The notes: generated from the letters alone by a model not told the origin. Counted from the first letter of the stretch, positions 1 to 11,793 are shown. The stretch is 51,718 nucleotides of DNA from an uncultured Clostridium sp. (GCA_947644195.1 CANRZB010000025.1:1-51718); one strand, 5' to 3'. Translations and numbers: made by a program.

Positions 1-138
1 AGGGCAAATTTTGTCTCATCGGACATATCAGGATATTGTGGACGAAACAGCAGAAAGAGTCGAATAAATAATGGATAACAGAAAATTACCTGTCAGAAAT
101 CATCGGTAAAGGATAACATTTGAAAATTGATTTCCGTG
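1..138 (+). mobile_element. Terminal fragment of an insertion sequence (left copy)
   Basis: This stretch matches, in inverted orientation, the last 180 bases of the window. Four near-exact shared blocks are visible: 6-24, 39-55, 69-86 and 121-138 (TGAAAATTGATTTCCGTG). The last block is the probable outer end of the element. In the right copy an open reading frame crosses the first two blocks. Here one base is missing in the A-run near position 6 and another between blocks 1 and 2, so that frame is broken and this copy looks decayed. The element ends about 20 bases before the rpsO promoter. Family assignment (possibly ISL3) rests only on the right copy's protein end. Confidence 0.6.
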
Positions 139-156
139 GGTTGTCAAAAAATCTTC

Positions 157-185
157 TTTACTTTCTATATCTGGTATGGTATAGT
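157..185 (+). promoter_or_regulatory. Probable rpsO promoter
   Basis: TTTACT at 157-162 and TATAGT at 180-185 are separated by 17 bases, a good match to a housekeeping sigma-A promoter. It lies between the insertion-sequence end and the structured rpsO leader, so rpsO can be transcribed independently of anything upstream. An alternative -35 (TTGTCA at 141-146) fits less well with the available -10 sequences. Confidence 0.55.
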
Positions 186-200
186 GTATGAGTTGTAACT

Positions 201-247
201 ACCGTTACTCAGAGATTGGAATCTCCGTCCGTCTCTTGGTAATCGGT
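201..247 (+). promoter_or_regulatory. Structured rpsO leader, probable S15 autoregulatory site
   Basis: ACCGTTAC at 201-208 pairs with GTAATCGGT at 239-247 (eight pairs with one bulged T). It encloses a second hairpin, GAGAT at 212-216 with ATCTC at 221-225. The ribosome binding site at 262-267 follows directly. Several bacteria repress rpsO translation by S15 binding to a leader fold of this kind, so autoregulation is a reasonable inference. The fold itself is what the sequence shows. Confidence 0.5.
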
Positions 248-275
248 GAAATCATTGTATAAGGAGGATAAGATT

Positions 276-542
276 ATGATTAGCAAAGAGAAGAAAGCAG
301 AGATTATCAAAACTTATGGACGTACCCCGGAGGATACTGGTTCCCCAGAGGTACAGATCGCTATTCTGACGGAGCGTATCCGTGAACTGACAGAGCATTT
401 GAAAGTAAACAAGAAAGATCATCATTCCAGACGTGGTATGTTAAAGATGATCGGTCAAAGACGTAATCTTCTGGCATATTTACAGAAGAAAGATCTGGAT
501 GCATACCGTCAGTTAATTGAAAAATTAGGTTTGAGAAAATAA
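276..542 (+). CDS. rpsO: 30S ribosomal protein S15
   Basis: S15 binds the central domain of 16S rRNA early in assembly of the small subunit. The 88-residue product has the family's normal length and its hallmark segments: [14 protein letters not shown] near the start, the HHSRRGML loop that contacts rRNA, and the RRNLLAYL helix. The start at 276 is chosen because AAGGAGG lies just upstream. An in-frame GTG at 246 would add ten residues and has no such site. The gene has its own promoter and a structured leader. In most Firmicutes pnp follows rpsO closely; here a 6-kb insert separates them. Confidence 0.97.
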   Translation: MISKEKKAEIIKTYGRTPEDTGSPEVQIAILTERIRELTEHLKVNKKDHHSRRGMLKMIGQRRNLLAYLQKKDLDAYRQLIEKLGLRK

Positions 543-560
543 TTTCAGAAGTAAAACCAG

Positions 561-594
561 GGGCTGTATTTCTATGTAGAAGTACAGCTCTTTT
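561..594 (+). terminator. rpsO intrinsic terminator
   Basis: GGGCTGTA at 561-568 pairs with TACAGCTC at 583-590 (eight pairs including one G-T), followed by a short T-run. It closes rpsO as a single-gene unit. Confidence 0.75.
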
Positions 595-666
595 GCACTT
601 TTTATAAAAGAGAATCATTAGTACTGTGAACTGCTGCCGTCGGTAGCGGAATATTTCTCAGGATGG

Positions 667-1560
667 ATGGAACAAAAGAAAGGAGTCGCCCCAAAGTGTG
701 TTATCGTGTGGGGTCGGTACGGAGGAATGAGGGTTTGGTGTAGAAAATACAGAGGGATACTATTACTGCTATGTTTTGCGGTATGTATGCAGGGGGGTTC
801 TTTTACCAGGGAAGTTCGGGCGTATTCCTGCTCCCGGTTACCTTCCAATCTTGCAAAAGAAAAGAAGCATTACCGGACTTCTGTGGAATGGGGATTGGGA
901 TTAAACAAGAAACACAAGACACCGGATGGTTCCGTGCCATTTTATGGATTTTCTCTGAAAAAATATGGGGCTTACTTCCATGGCAGCACGAAAGAGAAAA
1001 CAATTTATCTGACCTTTGACTGTGGGTACGAAAATGGACATACCAGGAAAATCTTGAAGATCTTAAGAAAGAATCAGATCAAGGCGATCTTTTTTATAAC
1101 GAAAGACTATTTGATGGAAAATCCCAAATTAGTCAAGAAAATGAAGAAACAGGGACATTTCGTAGGGAACCATACCTGTACCCATCCGCTCCTGGCGAAG
1201 TGCAGCAAGAAGAAAATTCGTGCGGAAGTGCAGGGATTGGAGCAGGCTATGTTCCAACAGACCGGATATGCCATGGATAAATTTATACGCCCTCCTGAGG
1301 GGAATTACAGTATCAAGGCGTTAAAAACCTTGCAGGAAATGGGTTATACTACCATTCTGTGGAGTTTGGCATGGGTAGATTATTTGGAAGACGCCCAGCC
1401 TTCGGTCAAAGCGGTATTATCCAAATTTAAGATCTATCATCACAAAGGGATGATCCCATTGTTGCATGTGATCTCTAGTGCAGATACCAAAGCATTGCCG
1501 AAAATTATTACCTATATGAGAGCAAGGGGTTATCAGTTTGGGACAGTGGATCATCTATAA
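667..1560 (+). CDS. pdaA: PdaA-like polysaccharide deacetylase, secreted
   Basis: This is a NodB-fold (carbohydrate esterase 4) deacetylase. PdaA-type enzymes remove the acetyl group from N-acetylmuramic acid during formation of muramic delta-lactam in spore cortex peptidoglycan. The motif LTFDCGYENG (catalytic Asp at about residue 118) and the metal-binding GNHTCTHP (His169, His173) are present. The FIRPPEGNYS motif and the WSLAWVDY and LLHVIS segments near the C-terminus match the PdaA branch. A hydrophobic segment at about residues 30-42 is a signal peptide or anchor. The start is uncertain: ATG 667 has a weak ribosome site. ATG 727 would give a more ordinary signal peptide, but its GGAGG abuts the start codon. 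The cortex role is inferred from the family. Confidence 0.85.
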   Translation: MEQKKGVAPKCVIVWGRYGGMRVWCRKYRGILLLLCFAVCMQGGSFTREVRAYSCSRLPSNLAKEKKHYRTSVEWGLGLNKKHKTPDGSVPFYGFSLKKYGAYFHGSTKEKTIYLTFDCGYENGHTRKILKILRKNQIKAIFFITKDYLMENPKLVKKMKKQGHFVGNHTCTHPLLAKCSKKKIRAEVQGLEQAMFQQTGYAMDKFIRPPEGNYSIKALKTLQEMGYTTILWSLAWVDYLEDAQPSVKAVLSKFKIYHHKGMIPLLHVISSADTKALPKIITYMRARGYQFGTVDHL

Positions 1561-1664
1561 AACCAATATGAATAGAATAGAACAATATGAACATACGGGG
1601 GAAAGTGTTGTTGTAAACCGATAGGATGAATGGTAAAATAACGATAGTCGCGACCAGGTAATTA

Positions 1665-1702
1665 GTACAACGAATGGATCAGTGGTTTCGTATTTGTTGT
1701 AC
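1665..1702 (+). promoter_or_regulatory. Inverted repeat upstream of the AraC regulator
   Basis: GTACAAC at 1665-1671 is repeated in inverted form as GTTGTAC at 1696-1702, just before the ribosome binding site at 1711. It could be an operator for the adjacent regulator or an RNA hairpin. Nothing in the sequence decides between these. Confidence 0.3.
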
Positions 1703-1727
1703 CAGTAACAGGAGGATTTGAAATTTT

Positions 1728-2555
1728 ATGCTTTGGTATTATATGTACCCCTCAACGGAAGAGGTTCAGGATTTGCCATTGTATCTTATCAGCATCGGGT
1801 TACATGAGCTTCAGCCCCGCATTGTTCGTCCCCAGGGTTATGAATATGACCAGTTTTTTTATAATACCTATGGGTCGGGCTGGCTGGAAATGAATGGAAC
1901 TACCTATGAACTTCCAGAAGGCTCGGCTTTTTTTATACCCAAAGGGATGCCGCATAGCTACTATCCTGACGGGGAGATCTGGGATATTCGATGGATGGTG
2001 CCTGGAGGCAGTGCACTTCCCGAATTTTACCGTAAATTTCAACTGGAAGAGGGCTATGTATTTATGCTGCAGGATGAGTCTGGCTTGGATCGTATTTTGA
2101 ACCAGATGCGGATGGCATTGATCGGGCATCCAGAGCATGGCACGGTATTGGCAGCAGGCTCCGTCTATTCTTTTATGATGGAATTTGCTTATCAGGGCAG
2201 ACTGCGCAGTACAGCAGAAACCGTTGACAGACCGTATGAAAATCAAATTCTTGCCTTGCAGGAATATATCGGAAAGCATTTTATGTATCCAATCACCCTG
2301 GAAGATTTGTGCAGGGTCGTTCCGGTTACGCACCAGCATTTGTGTCGCATCTTTAAAGAGGCTCTTGGGGTGCGTCCTACGGAATATATCAATCAGGTCA
2401 GAGTGGAAATGGCGAGATCCTTATTACTTTACAGTGATCTTCCCATTCAGCAGGTGGGAGAAAAGTGTGGATTTCAAAATGTTAATTATTTTTGTAAGGT
2501 GTTTAAAAGATATGAGCATCTTACGCCATTAGAGTATCGAAATAGTGTAGTGTAA
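1728..2555 (+). CDS. AraC family transcriptional regulator
   Basis: The N-terminal half (about residues 15-145) is a cupin-type sugar-sensing domain with a typical PEGSAFFIPKGMPHSY segment. The C-terminal 100 residues form the two helix-turn-helix AraC domain, ending in the signature region CGFQNVNYFCKVFKRYEHLTP. GGAGG at 1711-1715 supports the start at 1728. The secreted beta-galactosidase gene begins only 15 bases after the stop, so the two are almost certainly co-transcribed and the regulator probably controls that gene in response to a sugar. The ligand cannot be read from the sequence. Confidence 0.9.
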   Translation: MLWYYMYPSTEEVQDLPLYLISIGLHELQPRIVRPQGYEYDQFFYNTYGSGWLEMNGTTYELPEGSAFFIPKGMPHSYYPDGEIWDIRWMVPGGSALPEFYRKFQLEEGYVFMLQDESGLDRILNQMRMALIGHPEHGTVLAAGSVYSFMMEFAYQGRLRSTAETVDRPYENQILALQEYIGKHFMYPITLEDLCRVVPVTHQHLCRIFKEALGVRPTEYINQVRVEMARSLLLYSDLPIQQVGEKCGFQNVNYFCKVFKRYEHLTPLEYRNSVV

Positions 2556-6494
<3,939 letters not shown>

Positions 6495-6517
6495 AGCAGG
6501 ACACAAAACGAAATCTA

Positions 6518-6548
6518 GCGGGGCAACGGGTATAAGCGGTTGCCCCGC
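6518..6548 (+). terminator. Strong hairpin after the beta-galactosidase gene
   Basis: GCGGGGCAAC at 6518-6527 pairs perfectly with GTTGCCCCGC at 6539-6548 around an 11-base loop. No T-run follows on the plus strand, so it is either a non-canonical terminator or a 3'-end stabiliser. Confidence 0.55.
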
Positions 6549-6629
6549 AAAATCGTGCATCCTCCCTTGCATCAAAAACTCATTCGTGGTAAAATATATG
6601 AGTTAGTGTGCAGGCGAGTGCCGAGACTT

Positions 6630-6663
6630 CTGAAAAGAGGATCCACACGGGTCCTTTTTTCAG
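6630..6663 (+). promoter_or_regulatory. Hairpin with T-run in the pnp leader (possible attenuator)
   Basis: GGATCC at 6639-6644 pairs with GGGTCC at 6649-6654 around a four-base loop, followed at once by six T's (6655-6660). An A-rich strand at 6633-6638 can pair with the T-run, and CTG at 6630-6632 with CAG at 6661-6663, extending the stem to about 15 pairs. It lies about 90 bases before the pnp start. It may be an intrinsic terminator for read-through, or a double-stranded processing site; pnp leaders are known RNase III targets in enterobacteria. Confidence 0.5.
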
Positions 6664-6754
6664 TTGTTTCGGATATGCCTGCATGGGCGGAAGTGTGTTT
6701 GTGCTGTCATACCGTCGCCCAGGGAAAAGGATACAGCACAGAAAAGAGGTGTAT

Positions 6755-8842
6755 ATGGCAGTAAAATCCTATACAATGGAGTTGGCAGGCAAAACTCTGA
6801 CCATGGATGTAGGACGAGTTGCAAAACAGGCAAATGGCGCTGTTTTAATGCATTATGGTGACACAACCGTATTGTGTACCGCCACGGCTTCTGAGAAGCC
6901 GAGAGAGGGGATTGATTTCTTCCCATTATCCGTAGAATTTGAGGAAAAGATGTACTCGGTGGGCAAGATTCCGGGAGGCTTTAATAAGCGGGAAGGCAAA
7001 GCTTCGGAAAATGCGGTCTTGACGGCTCGCGTGATTGACCGTCCGATGCGTCCGTTATTCCCAAAAGATTACCGCAATGATTGTTCTTTAAATAATCTGG
7101 TGCTGTCTGTGGACCCAGAATGTCGTCCAGAGTTGGTAGCTATGATTGGTTCCGCTGTGGCAACGAGTATTTCCGATATCCCATTTGCCGGGCCATGTGC
7201 GACGACGCAGATGGGTATGGTGGACGGAGAATTCATTGTGAATCCGAGCCAGGAACAGTGGAGCAGCGGAGATCTGCGGCTGACGGTAGCTTCCACAGCA
7301 GAAAAAGTTATTATGATTGAGGCTGGCGCCAATGAGATTCCAGAAGATAAAATGATTGAGGCTATTTATCAGTGTCATGAAGTGAATCAAAGTATTATTG
7401 CAGTTATTAACCAGATGGTAGCAGAGGTCGGCAGACCGAAGCATGAATATACCAGCTGTGCGATTCCAGAGGAGATGTTTGCTGCCATCCGGGAGATTGT
7501 ACCTCCGGCGGAGATGGAAGTGGCTGTTTTCTCGGATGACAAACAGACCAGGGAAGAAAATGTCCGCCGTGTGACAGAAAAGATTGCGGAGGCATTTGCC
7601 GATAACGAGGAATGGTTAGAAGTATTGGATGAGGCGGTATACCAGTATCAGAAAAAGACCGTCCGCAAGATGATCCTCAAAGACCAGAAGCGTCCAGATG
7701 GGCGTGCGATTGACCAGATCCGTCCTCTGGCAGCAGAGGTTGATCTGATTCCTAGAGTGCATGGTTCCGCCATGTTTACCAGAGGGCAGACACAGATCTG
7801 TAATATTGTCACATTGGCTCCATTGTCAGAGAAACAGAGAATTGATGGACTGGATGTCAATAAGACGGACAAGCGGTATATGCATCACTACAATTTCCCA
7901 TCATATTCGGTGGGAGAAACCAAGCCGAGTCGTGGGCCGGGACGCCGTGAGATCGGTCACGGTGCATTGGCAGAAAAGGCGTTGCTTCCAGTGCTGCCAA
8001 GTGAGGAGGAATTCCCATACGCAATCCGCAGTGTCTCTGAAACATTTGAATCAAATGGTTCGACTTCGATGGCTTCTACCTGTGCATCCTGTATGTCCCT
8101 GATGGCTGCCGGGGTGCCAATTAAAAAGATGGTAGCAGGAATTTCCTGTGGGCTGGTTACCGGAGATACCGATGATGACTTCATTCTGTTGACAGATATC
8201 CAGGGATTGGAAGATTTCTTTGGAGATATGGACTTTAAGGTAACCGGTACGACCGAGGGAATCACGGCGATCCAGATGGATATCAAGATCCACGGGCTGA
8301 CCCGTCCGATTGTAGAGGGAGCGATTGCGCGCTGCCGGGAAGCCAGAATGTTCATTATGGATACCTGTATGAAGCCGGCAATTAGTGAGCCTCGCGAAAC
8401 CGTAGGAAAATATGCACCAAAGATTATTCAGATGCAGATTGATCCGCAGAAGATTGGTGATGTGGTTGGACAGCGTGGTAAGACGATTAACACCTTGATT
8501 GAGAGAACCGGTGTCAAGATTGATATTTCGGATGATGGTTCCGTTTCCGTTTGCGGCGAGGATGAGGCAATGATGCAGGAAGCGCTTCGTCTGATTGATA
8601 TTATCGTAACGGATCATTATGAAGGCCAAATTCTGGAGGGAGAAGTAGTCAGCATCAAAGAATTCGGTGCATTTATTGAATTTGCTCCAGGAAAAGAGGG
8701 TATGGTGCATATCTCCAAGATTGCGAGGGAGAGAATTAACCATGTAGAAGATGTTCTGACCTTAGGGGACCATGTCAAAGTCGTATGTTTAGGAAAAGAT
8801 AAGATGGGCAGAACCAGTTTCAGTATTAAAGATGTAAAATAA
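6755..8842 (+). CDS. pnp: Polyribonucleotide nucleotidyltransferase (PNPase)
   Basis: PNPase degrades RNA from the 3' end using phosphate and releases nucleoside diphosphates. The product has 695 residues, the usual length. It shows two RNase PH domains (about 14-145 and 320-465) around an all-alpha linker, then a KH domain (about 555-615, IGDVVGQRGKTINTLIERTG) and an S1 domain (about 622-693, GEVVSIKEFGAFIEF). The catalytic-core segment FPSYSVGETKPSRGPGRREI is intact. The start at 6755 (MAVKSYTMEL) follows an AGAGGTG site. An in-frame ATG at 6608 would pass through the leader hairpin and is rejected. Confidence 0.97.
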   Translation: MAVKSYTMELAGKTLTMDVGRVAKQANGAVLMHYGDTTVLCTATASEKPREGIDFFPLSVEFEEKMYSVGKIPGGFNKREGKASENAVLTARVIDRPMRPLFPKDYRNDCSLNNLVLSVDPECRPELVAMIGSAVATSISDIPFAGPCATTQMGMVDGEFIVNPSQEQWSSGDLRLTVASTAEKVIMIEAGANEIPEDKMIEAIYQCHEVNQSIIAVINQMVAEVGRPKHEYTSCAIPEEMFAAIREIVPPAEMEVAVFSDDKQTREENVRRVTEKIAEAFADNEEWLEVLDEAVYQYQKKTVRKMILKDQKRPDGRAIDQIRPLAAEVDLIPRVHGSAMFTRGQTQICNIVTLAPLSEKQRIDGLDVNKTDKRYMHHYNFPSYSVGETKPSRGPGRREIGHGALAEKALLPVLPSEEEFPYAIRSVSETFESNGSTSMASTCASCMSLMAAGVPIKKMVAGISCGLVTGDTDDDFILLTDIQGLEDFFGDMDFKVTGTTEGITAIQMDIKIHGLTRPIVEGAIARCREARMFIMDTCMKPAISEPRETVGKYAPKIIQMQIDPQKIGDVVGQRGKTINTLIERTGVKIDISDDGSVSVCGEDEAMMQEALRLIDIIVTDHYEGQILEGEVVSIKEFGAFIEFAPGKEGMVHISKIARERINHVEDVLTLGDHVKVVCLGKDKMGRTSFSIKDVK

Positions 8843-8865
8843 TTGCCATTCTGTTTTCATCATAA

Positions 8866-8908
8866 TAAAAGAGAATTTGTACAAAATATAGTATGAATTC
8901 TCTTTTTT
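8866..8908 (+). terminator. pnp intrinsic terminator
   Basis: AGAGAATT at 8870-8877 pairs with AATTCTCT at 8896-8903, and a six-T run follows. Flanking A's and T's extend the stem. Confidence 0.8.
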
Positions 8909-8930
8909 GTTGTTTTTATAGGAGGTAGAG

Positions 8931-9572
8931 ATGGAAGCTTTAAAAGAATATGGCATGATGTTATTAAAAGATGAAAAAACAGGACACCGGATCCAGATGG
9001 TGTCAATTATCGGCGAGGTTGAGGGGCATGAGAGTGCCGGTGGCCAGACCAAAACAACCAAGTATGAGCATATGCTTCCACTCCTGGTTGCGATGGAAGA
9101 AGATACGGAAATAGATGGGATCCTGTTTCTGATTAATACCGTGGGCGGTGATGTTTCCTGTGGGCTGGCGTTGGCGGAGATGATAGCCGGACTGACGAAA
9201 CCAACCGCAGCCTTGGTGGTTGGAGACAGCCATTCGATTGGAGTTCCGTTATCCGTGGCGGCGGATTATACCGTGATAGCGCCTTCTGCCACTGTCATTA
9301 TCCATCCTGTGCGAATGAGCGGTATGGTATTGGGAGCACCGCAGACCTACGAATATTTCAAACTGGTACAGGAGAGAATTACCGGATTTATTGCTGGACA
9401 TTCGGAGGTTACCGAGGAGCAGATTGAGGAGTGGATGGTGGCGCCGGGGATCTTGTCCAGGGACCTGGGAACCATTCTGGTCGGCAAGCAGGCAGTCGAA
9501 GCAGGGCTGTTTCAGTGTACCGGGGGGATTACCCAGGCGTTAGAAGAATTGCATCGCAGGATTGATGTATGA
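8931..9572 (+). CDS. ClpP-family serine protease, TepA-like
   Basis: A 213-residue member of the ClpP/crotonase superfamily that resembles Bacillus TepA (translocation-enhancing protein). Ser102 in GDSHSIG and His125 in VIIHPVRMSG occupy the positions of the ClpP nucleophile and histidine. The LINTVGGDVSCGLALAE loop matches the oxyanion-forming strand. There is no signal peptide, so the protein is cytosolic. ATAGGAGG precedes the start. It sits alone between terminated units. TepA is proposed to degrade signal peptides or sporulation substrates; that role is family knowledge and not proven here. Confidence 0.85.
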   Translation: MEALKEYGMMLLKDEKTGHRIQMVSIIGEVEGHESAGGQTKTTKYEHMLPLLVAMEEDTEIDGILFLINTVGGDVSCGLALAEMIAGLTKPTAALVVGDSHSIGVPLSVAADYTVIAPSATVIIHPVRMSGMVLGAPQTYEYFKLVQERITGFIAGHSEVTEEQIEEWMVAPGILSRDLGTILVGKQAVEAGLFQCTGGITQALEELHRRIDV

Positions 9573-9652
9573 AAGACAAATTCTTCACAGTGAGAGCCTC
9601 CTGCTACAGGATATTTTATCGAACGAAATAGCAGATTGCATTTTCTCTGTTA

Positions 9653-9681
9653 TTGACAAGGGGGAAGAAGACTGCTATAAT
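9653..9681 (+). promoter_or_regulatory. Consensus promoter of the marR gene
   Basis: TTGACA at 9653-9658 and TATAAT at 9676-9681 are both perfect consensus hexamers with the optimal 17-base spacer. The operator palindrome starts on the next base. Confidence 0.9.
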
Positions 9682-9695
9682 TGTAGCATGCTACA
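9682..9695 (+). promoter_or_regulatory. MarR operator 1
   Basis: TGTAGCATGCTACA is a perfect 14-base palindrome lying directly after the -10 box, over the expected transcription start. Binding here by the MarR product would block its own promoter. Related sites occur at 10246-10259 and 10391-10404. Confidence 0.75.
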
Positions 9696-9715
9696 TATTG
9701 GAGGGGAAATTAGAA

Positions 9716-10132
9716 ATGCAGGATGATATTGGCCGGTTAATTAAAATGATACATGACCGCATGAAAACCAAAATAGACGCCATGTTGAAGGAAAATGACC
9801 TGACGCTTTCTCAAATGAGGGTGTTAGAGTACGTGCATCAACAGGAGGATCAGACCACACAAAAGGAAATTGAGGACTATTTAGGGGTTGCACATCCTAC
9901 TGTGGTTGGAATTGTCTCGCGATTAGAGAAAAATGGGTTTCTGTGTTGCTACCGTCATCCCGATAACAAGCGCAATAAGATTGTATGCAGTACCGAAAAG
10001 GCAAGATCTCTCAGTTCATTCCTATCGGAAAATAAAAAACAGATTGACAGGCAGGTCCAGGCTGGTCTGTCCGATCAAGAAGTGTCGGAATTGTACCGAA
10101 TTCTTCAGATTATTCTTCATAACGTGGAGTAG
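9716..10132 (+). CDS. MarR family transcriptional regulator
   Basis: The 138-residue protein has the winged helix-turn-helix fold of MarR. Recognition-helix region: QKEIEDYLGVAHPTVVGIVS at about residues 51-70. The wing with the family's Asp-x-Arg-like turn follows at HPDNKRNKI. MarR proteins act as dimers that release DNA when they bind small hydrophobic or phenolic compounds. The start at 9716 follows GGAGGGG; an in-frame TTG at 9653 lies inside the promoter and cannot be used. The palindromes around its own promoter and the next gene's promoter indicate that it represses both itself and the MATE transporter. Confidence 0.93.
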   Translation: MQDDIGRLIKMIHDRMKTKIDAMLKENDLTLSQMRVLEYVHQQEDQTTQKEIEDYLGVAHPTVVGIVSRLEKNGFLCCYRHPDNKRNKIVCSTEKARSLSSFLSENKKQIDRQVQAGLSDQEVSELYRILQIILHNVE

Positions 10133-10206
10133 AATATCCTTATGGAACGAAGGAAGACACATTTGTGCGGATTGGAATAGGTTGCTTACGGCAACGTCGG
10201 AGGCGC

Positions 10207-10236
10207 AGAGTTTCGCTGTGAGAAACTCTTTGTTTT
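10207..10236 (+). terminator. marR terminator
   Basis: AGAGTTTC at 10207-10214 pairs perfectly with GAAACTCT at 10222-10229, followed by TTGTTTTAT. It separates marR from the MATE gene, which has its own promoter. Confidence 0.75.
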
Positions 10237-10245
10237 ATCTTTATT

Positions 10246-10259
10246 TGTAGCGTGCTACA
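10246..10259 (+). promoter_or_regulatory. MarR operator 2
   Basis: TGTAGCGTGCTACA differs from operator 1 by one base, which leaves a central mismatch. It lies between the marR terminator and the MATE promoter, about 130 bases before that promoter, so it may act as a distal or cooperative site. Confidence 0.6.
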
Positions 10260-10360
10260 GATAGCGTGAACAGGGCGATATAGAGGGTTTGATCCGAAAT
10301 TGTGGCTTCCCAGCAGATGCTTGCGTAAGAGCGTATTGTACAGTTTTCTGATATTTCTGC

Positions 10361-10404
10361 TTGCTTTCTAATTTTTATTGTATTACCATATATAGCATGC
10401 GACT
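10361..10404 (+). promoter_or_regulatory. MATE gene promoter with MarR operator 3
   Basis: TTGCTT at 10361-10366 and TACCAT at 10384-10389 have a 17-base spacer. TATAGCATGCGACT at 10391-10404 matches operator 1 at 11 of 14 positions and occupies the same place relative to the -10 box as operator 1 does at marR. The promoter hexamers are weak, but the matching geometry supports the call. Confidence 0.55.
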
Positions 10405-10425
10405 TTTGAGGAAGGAGAAAATAAC

Positions 10426-11793
10426 ATGAAAGATAAGTCATTAGAAGTATTTCGTGATGCACCGGTGCCGAAAGCGGTCATAAGTAATGTCATTCCATCC
10501 ATCGTAAGTATGATTATGGTACTTTTATATAATCTGGCGGATACCTTTTTTATCGGTCAGACCAAAGATGCTTATATGGTGGCAGCGGTATCGGTAGCTA
10601 CCCCTGTATTTTTGATTTTTATGGCAATTGGTATGCTCTTTGGAATCGGAGGAACTTCCCTGATTTCCCGGATGTTGGGAGAGGGCAGGGAGGAAAAGGC
10701 AAAACAGATCTCTGCCTTTTGTTTTTGGACAGGTCTGGTGATTGGCATTTTAGCCGGAATTTTGATTCTGGTCTTTGCAGAATCGGTTAGCCTGATGGTA
10801 GGAGCCAGCCAGGATACGGTTGGCTATGCGAAACAATATTTGTCCATATTGTCCGGGGCCATTCCATTTCTGATCATTGGTAATATGTTCAGTAATATTA
10901 TCCGTGCAGAGGGACATGCCAAGACAGCCATGACGGGTATGATTATCGGTAATGTGATGAATATTGTTCTGGATCCGATCCTGATCCTGGGCTTTCATAT
11001 GGGCGTGGCAGGAGCGGCATGGGCAACGGTGGCAGGAAATGTATTTGCAGCAGTGTTCTATCTGGTGCATCTGGTATCCAAACGATCCATGTTATCCATA
11101 CACCTCGGCAACTACCGGGCGGGAGATGGCATTGCGGCAGGTGTATTGGCAATTGGGATTCCTGCGTCCCTCAACAGTATTTTGATGAGTGTGTCCAATA
11201 TCATTATTAACAAAGTGATGACACAGTATGGCGATATGGCGGTAGCAGGACTGGGGGTAGCCATGAAAGTCAACATGATCGTCGTCATGTTGTTAATTGG
11301 CCTGGGCACCGGAATTCAGCCTCTGTTGGGGTATTGCTATGGGGCAAGGAACCGGAAACGCTATCTTGCTGTATTAAAATTTTCCCTGTTGCTGGCATTT
11401 TGTTTGAGCATGGTAATGACCGTGATCTGTTACCTGGGGGCAGGGCCATTAGTAACTGCCTTTCTGGATAATAAAGATGCGTTCCAGTATGGCATGTCTT
11501 TTTCGCGGACCTATATTTTATCAGGGCCGATCATTGGAATCCTGTTTGTATTAATTAATGCCATTCAGTCTACCGGTGCGGCGCTGCCGTCCCTGATTCT
11601 CTCGATTAGCAGACAGGGATTATTGTACCTGCCGATTTTGGCTATATTCAATCAAATATTTGATTCCGCAAATTTGATTGCCGGAGCCCAGCCATTAACG
11701 GATTATCTTGCCGCTGCTTTAGCCTTTGTGTTGTTTGTGTTGACGTATCGTCGTTATTTCAGGGACTTTCCTGAAACGGAACCCAAATTTTGA
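10426..11793 (+). CDS. MATE family multidrug efflux transporter
   Basis: A 455-residue membrane protein with about twelve hydrophobic segments in two homologous halves, the length and layout of MATE antiporters. These proteins export cationic drugs in exchange for sodium ions or protons. The N-terminal segment with LYNLADTFFIGQ and the following AVSVATP are typical of the branch common in Clostridia. AGGAAGGAG precedes the ATG. The upstream MarR gene and shared operators suggest induction by the pump's substrate. Confidence 0.93.
   Translation: MKDKSLEVFRDAPVPKAVISNVIPSIVSMIMVLLYNLADTFFIGQTKDAYMVAAVSVATPVFLIFMAIGMLFGIGGTSLISRMLGEGREEKAKQISAFCFWTGLVIGILAGILILVFAESVSLMVGASQDTVGYAKQYLSILSGAIPFLIIGNMFSNIIRAEGHAKTAMTGMIIGNVMNIVLDPILILGFHMGVAGAAWATVAGNVFAAVFYLVHLVSKRSMLSIHLGNYRAGDGIAAGVLAIGIPASLNSILMSVSNIIINKVMTQYGDMAVAGLGVAMKVNMIVVMLLIGLGTGIQPLLGYCYGARNRKRYLAVLKFSLLLAFCLSMVMTVICYLGAGPLVTAFLDNKDAFQYGMSFSRTYILSGPIIGILFVLINAIQSTGAALPSLILSISRQGLLYLPILAIFNQIFDSANLIAGAQPLTDYLAAALAFVLFVLTYRRYFRDFPETEPKF

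Noticed and set aside
8051-8743. Minus-strand open frame of 230 codons within pnp
   Set aside because: It lies wholly inside the conserved pnp gene in another frame and has no recognisable domain.
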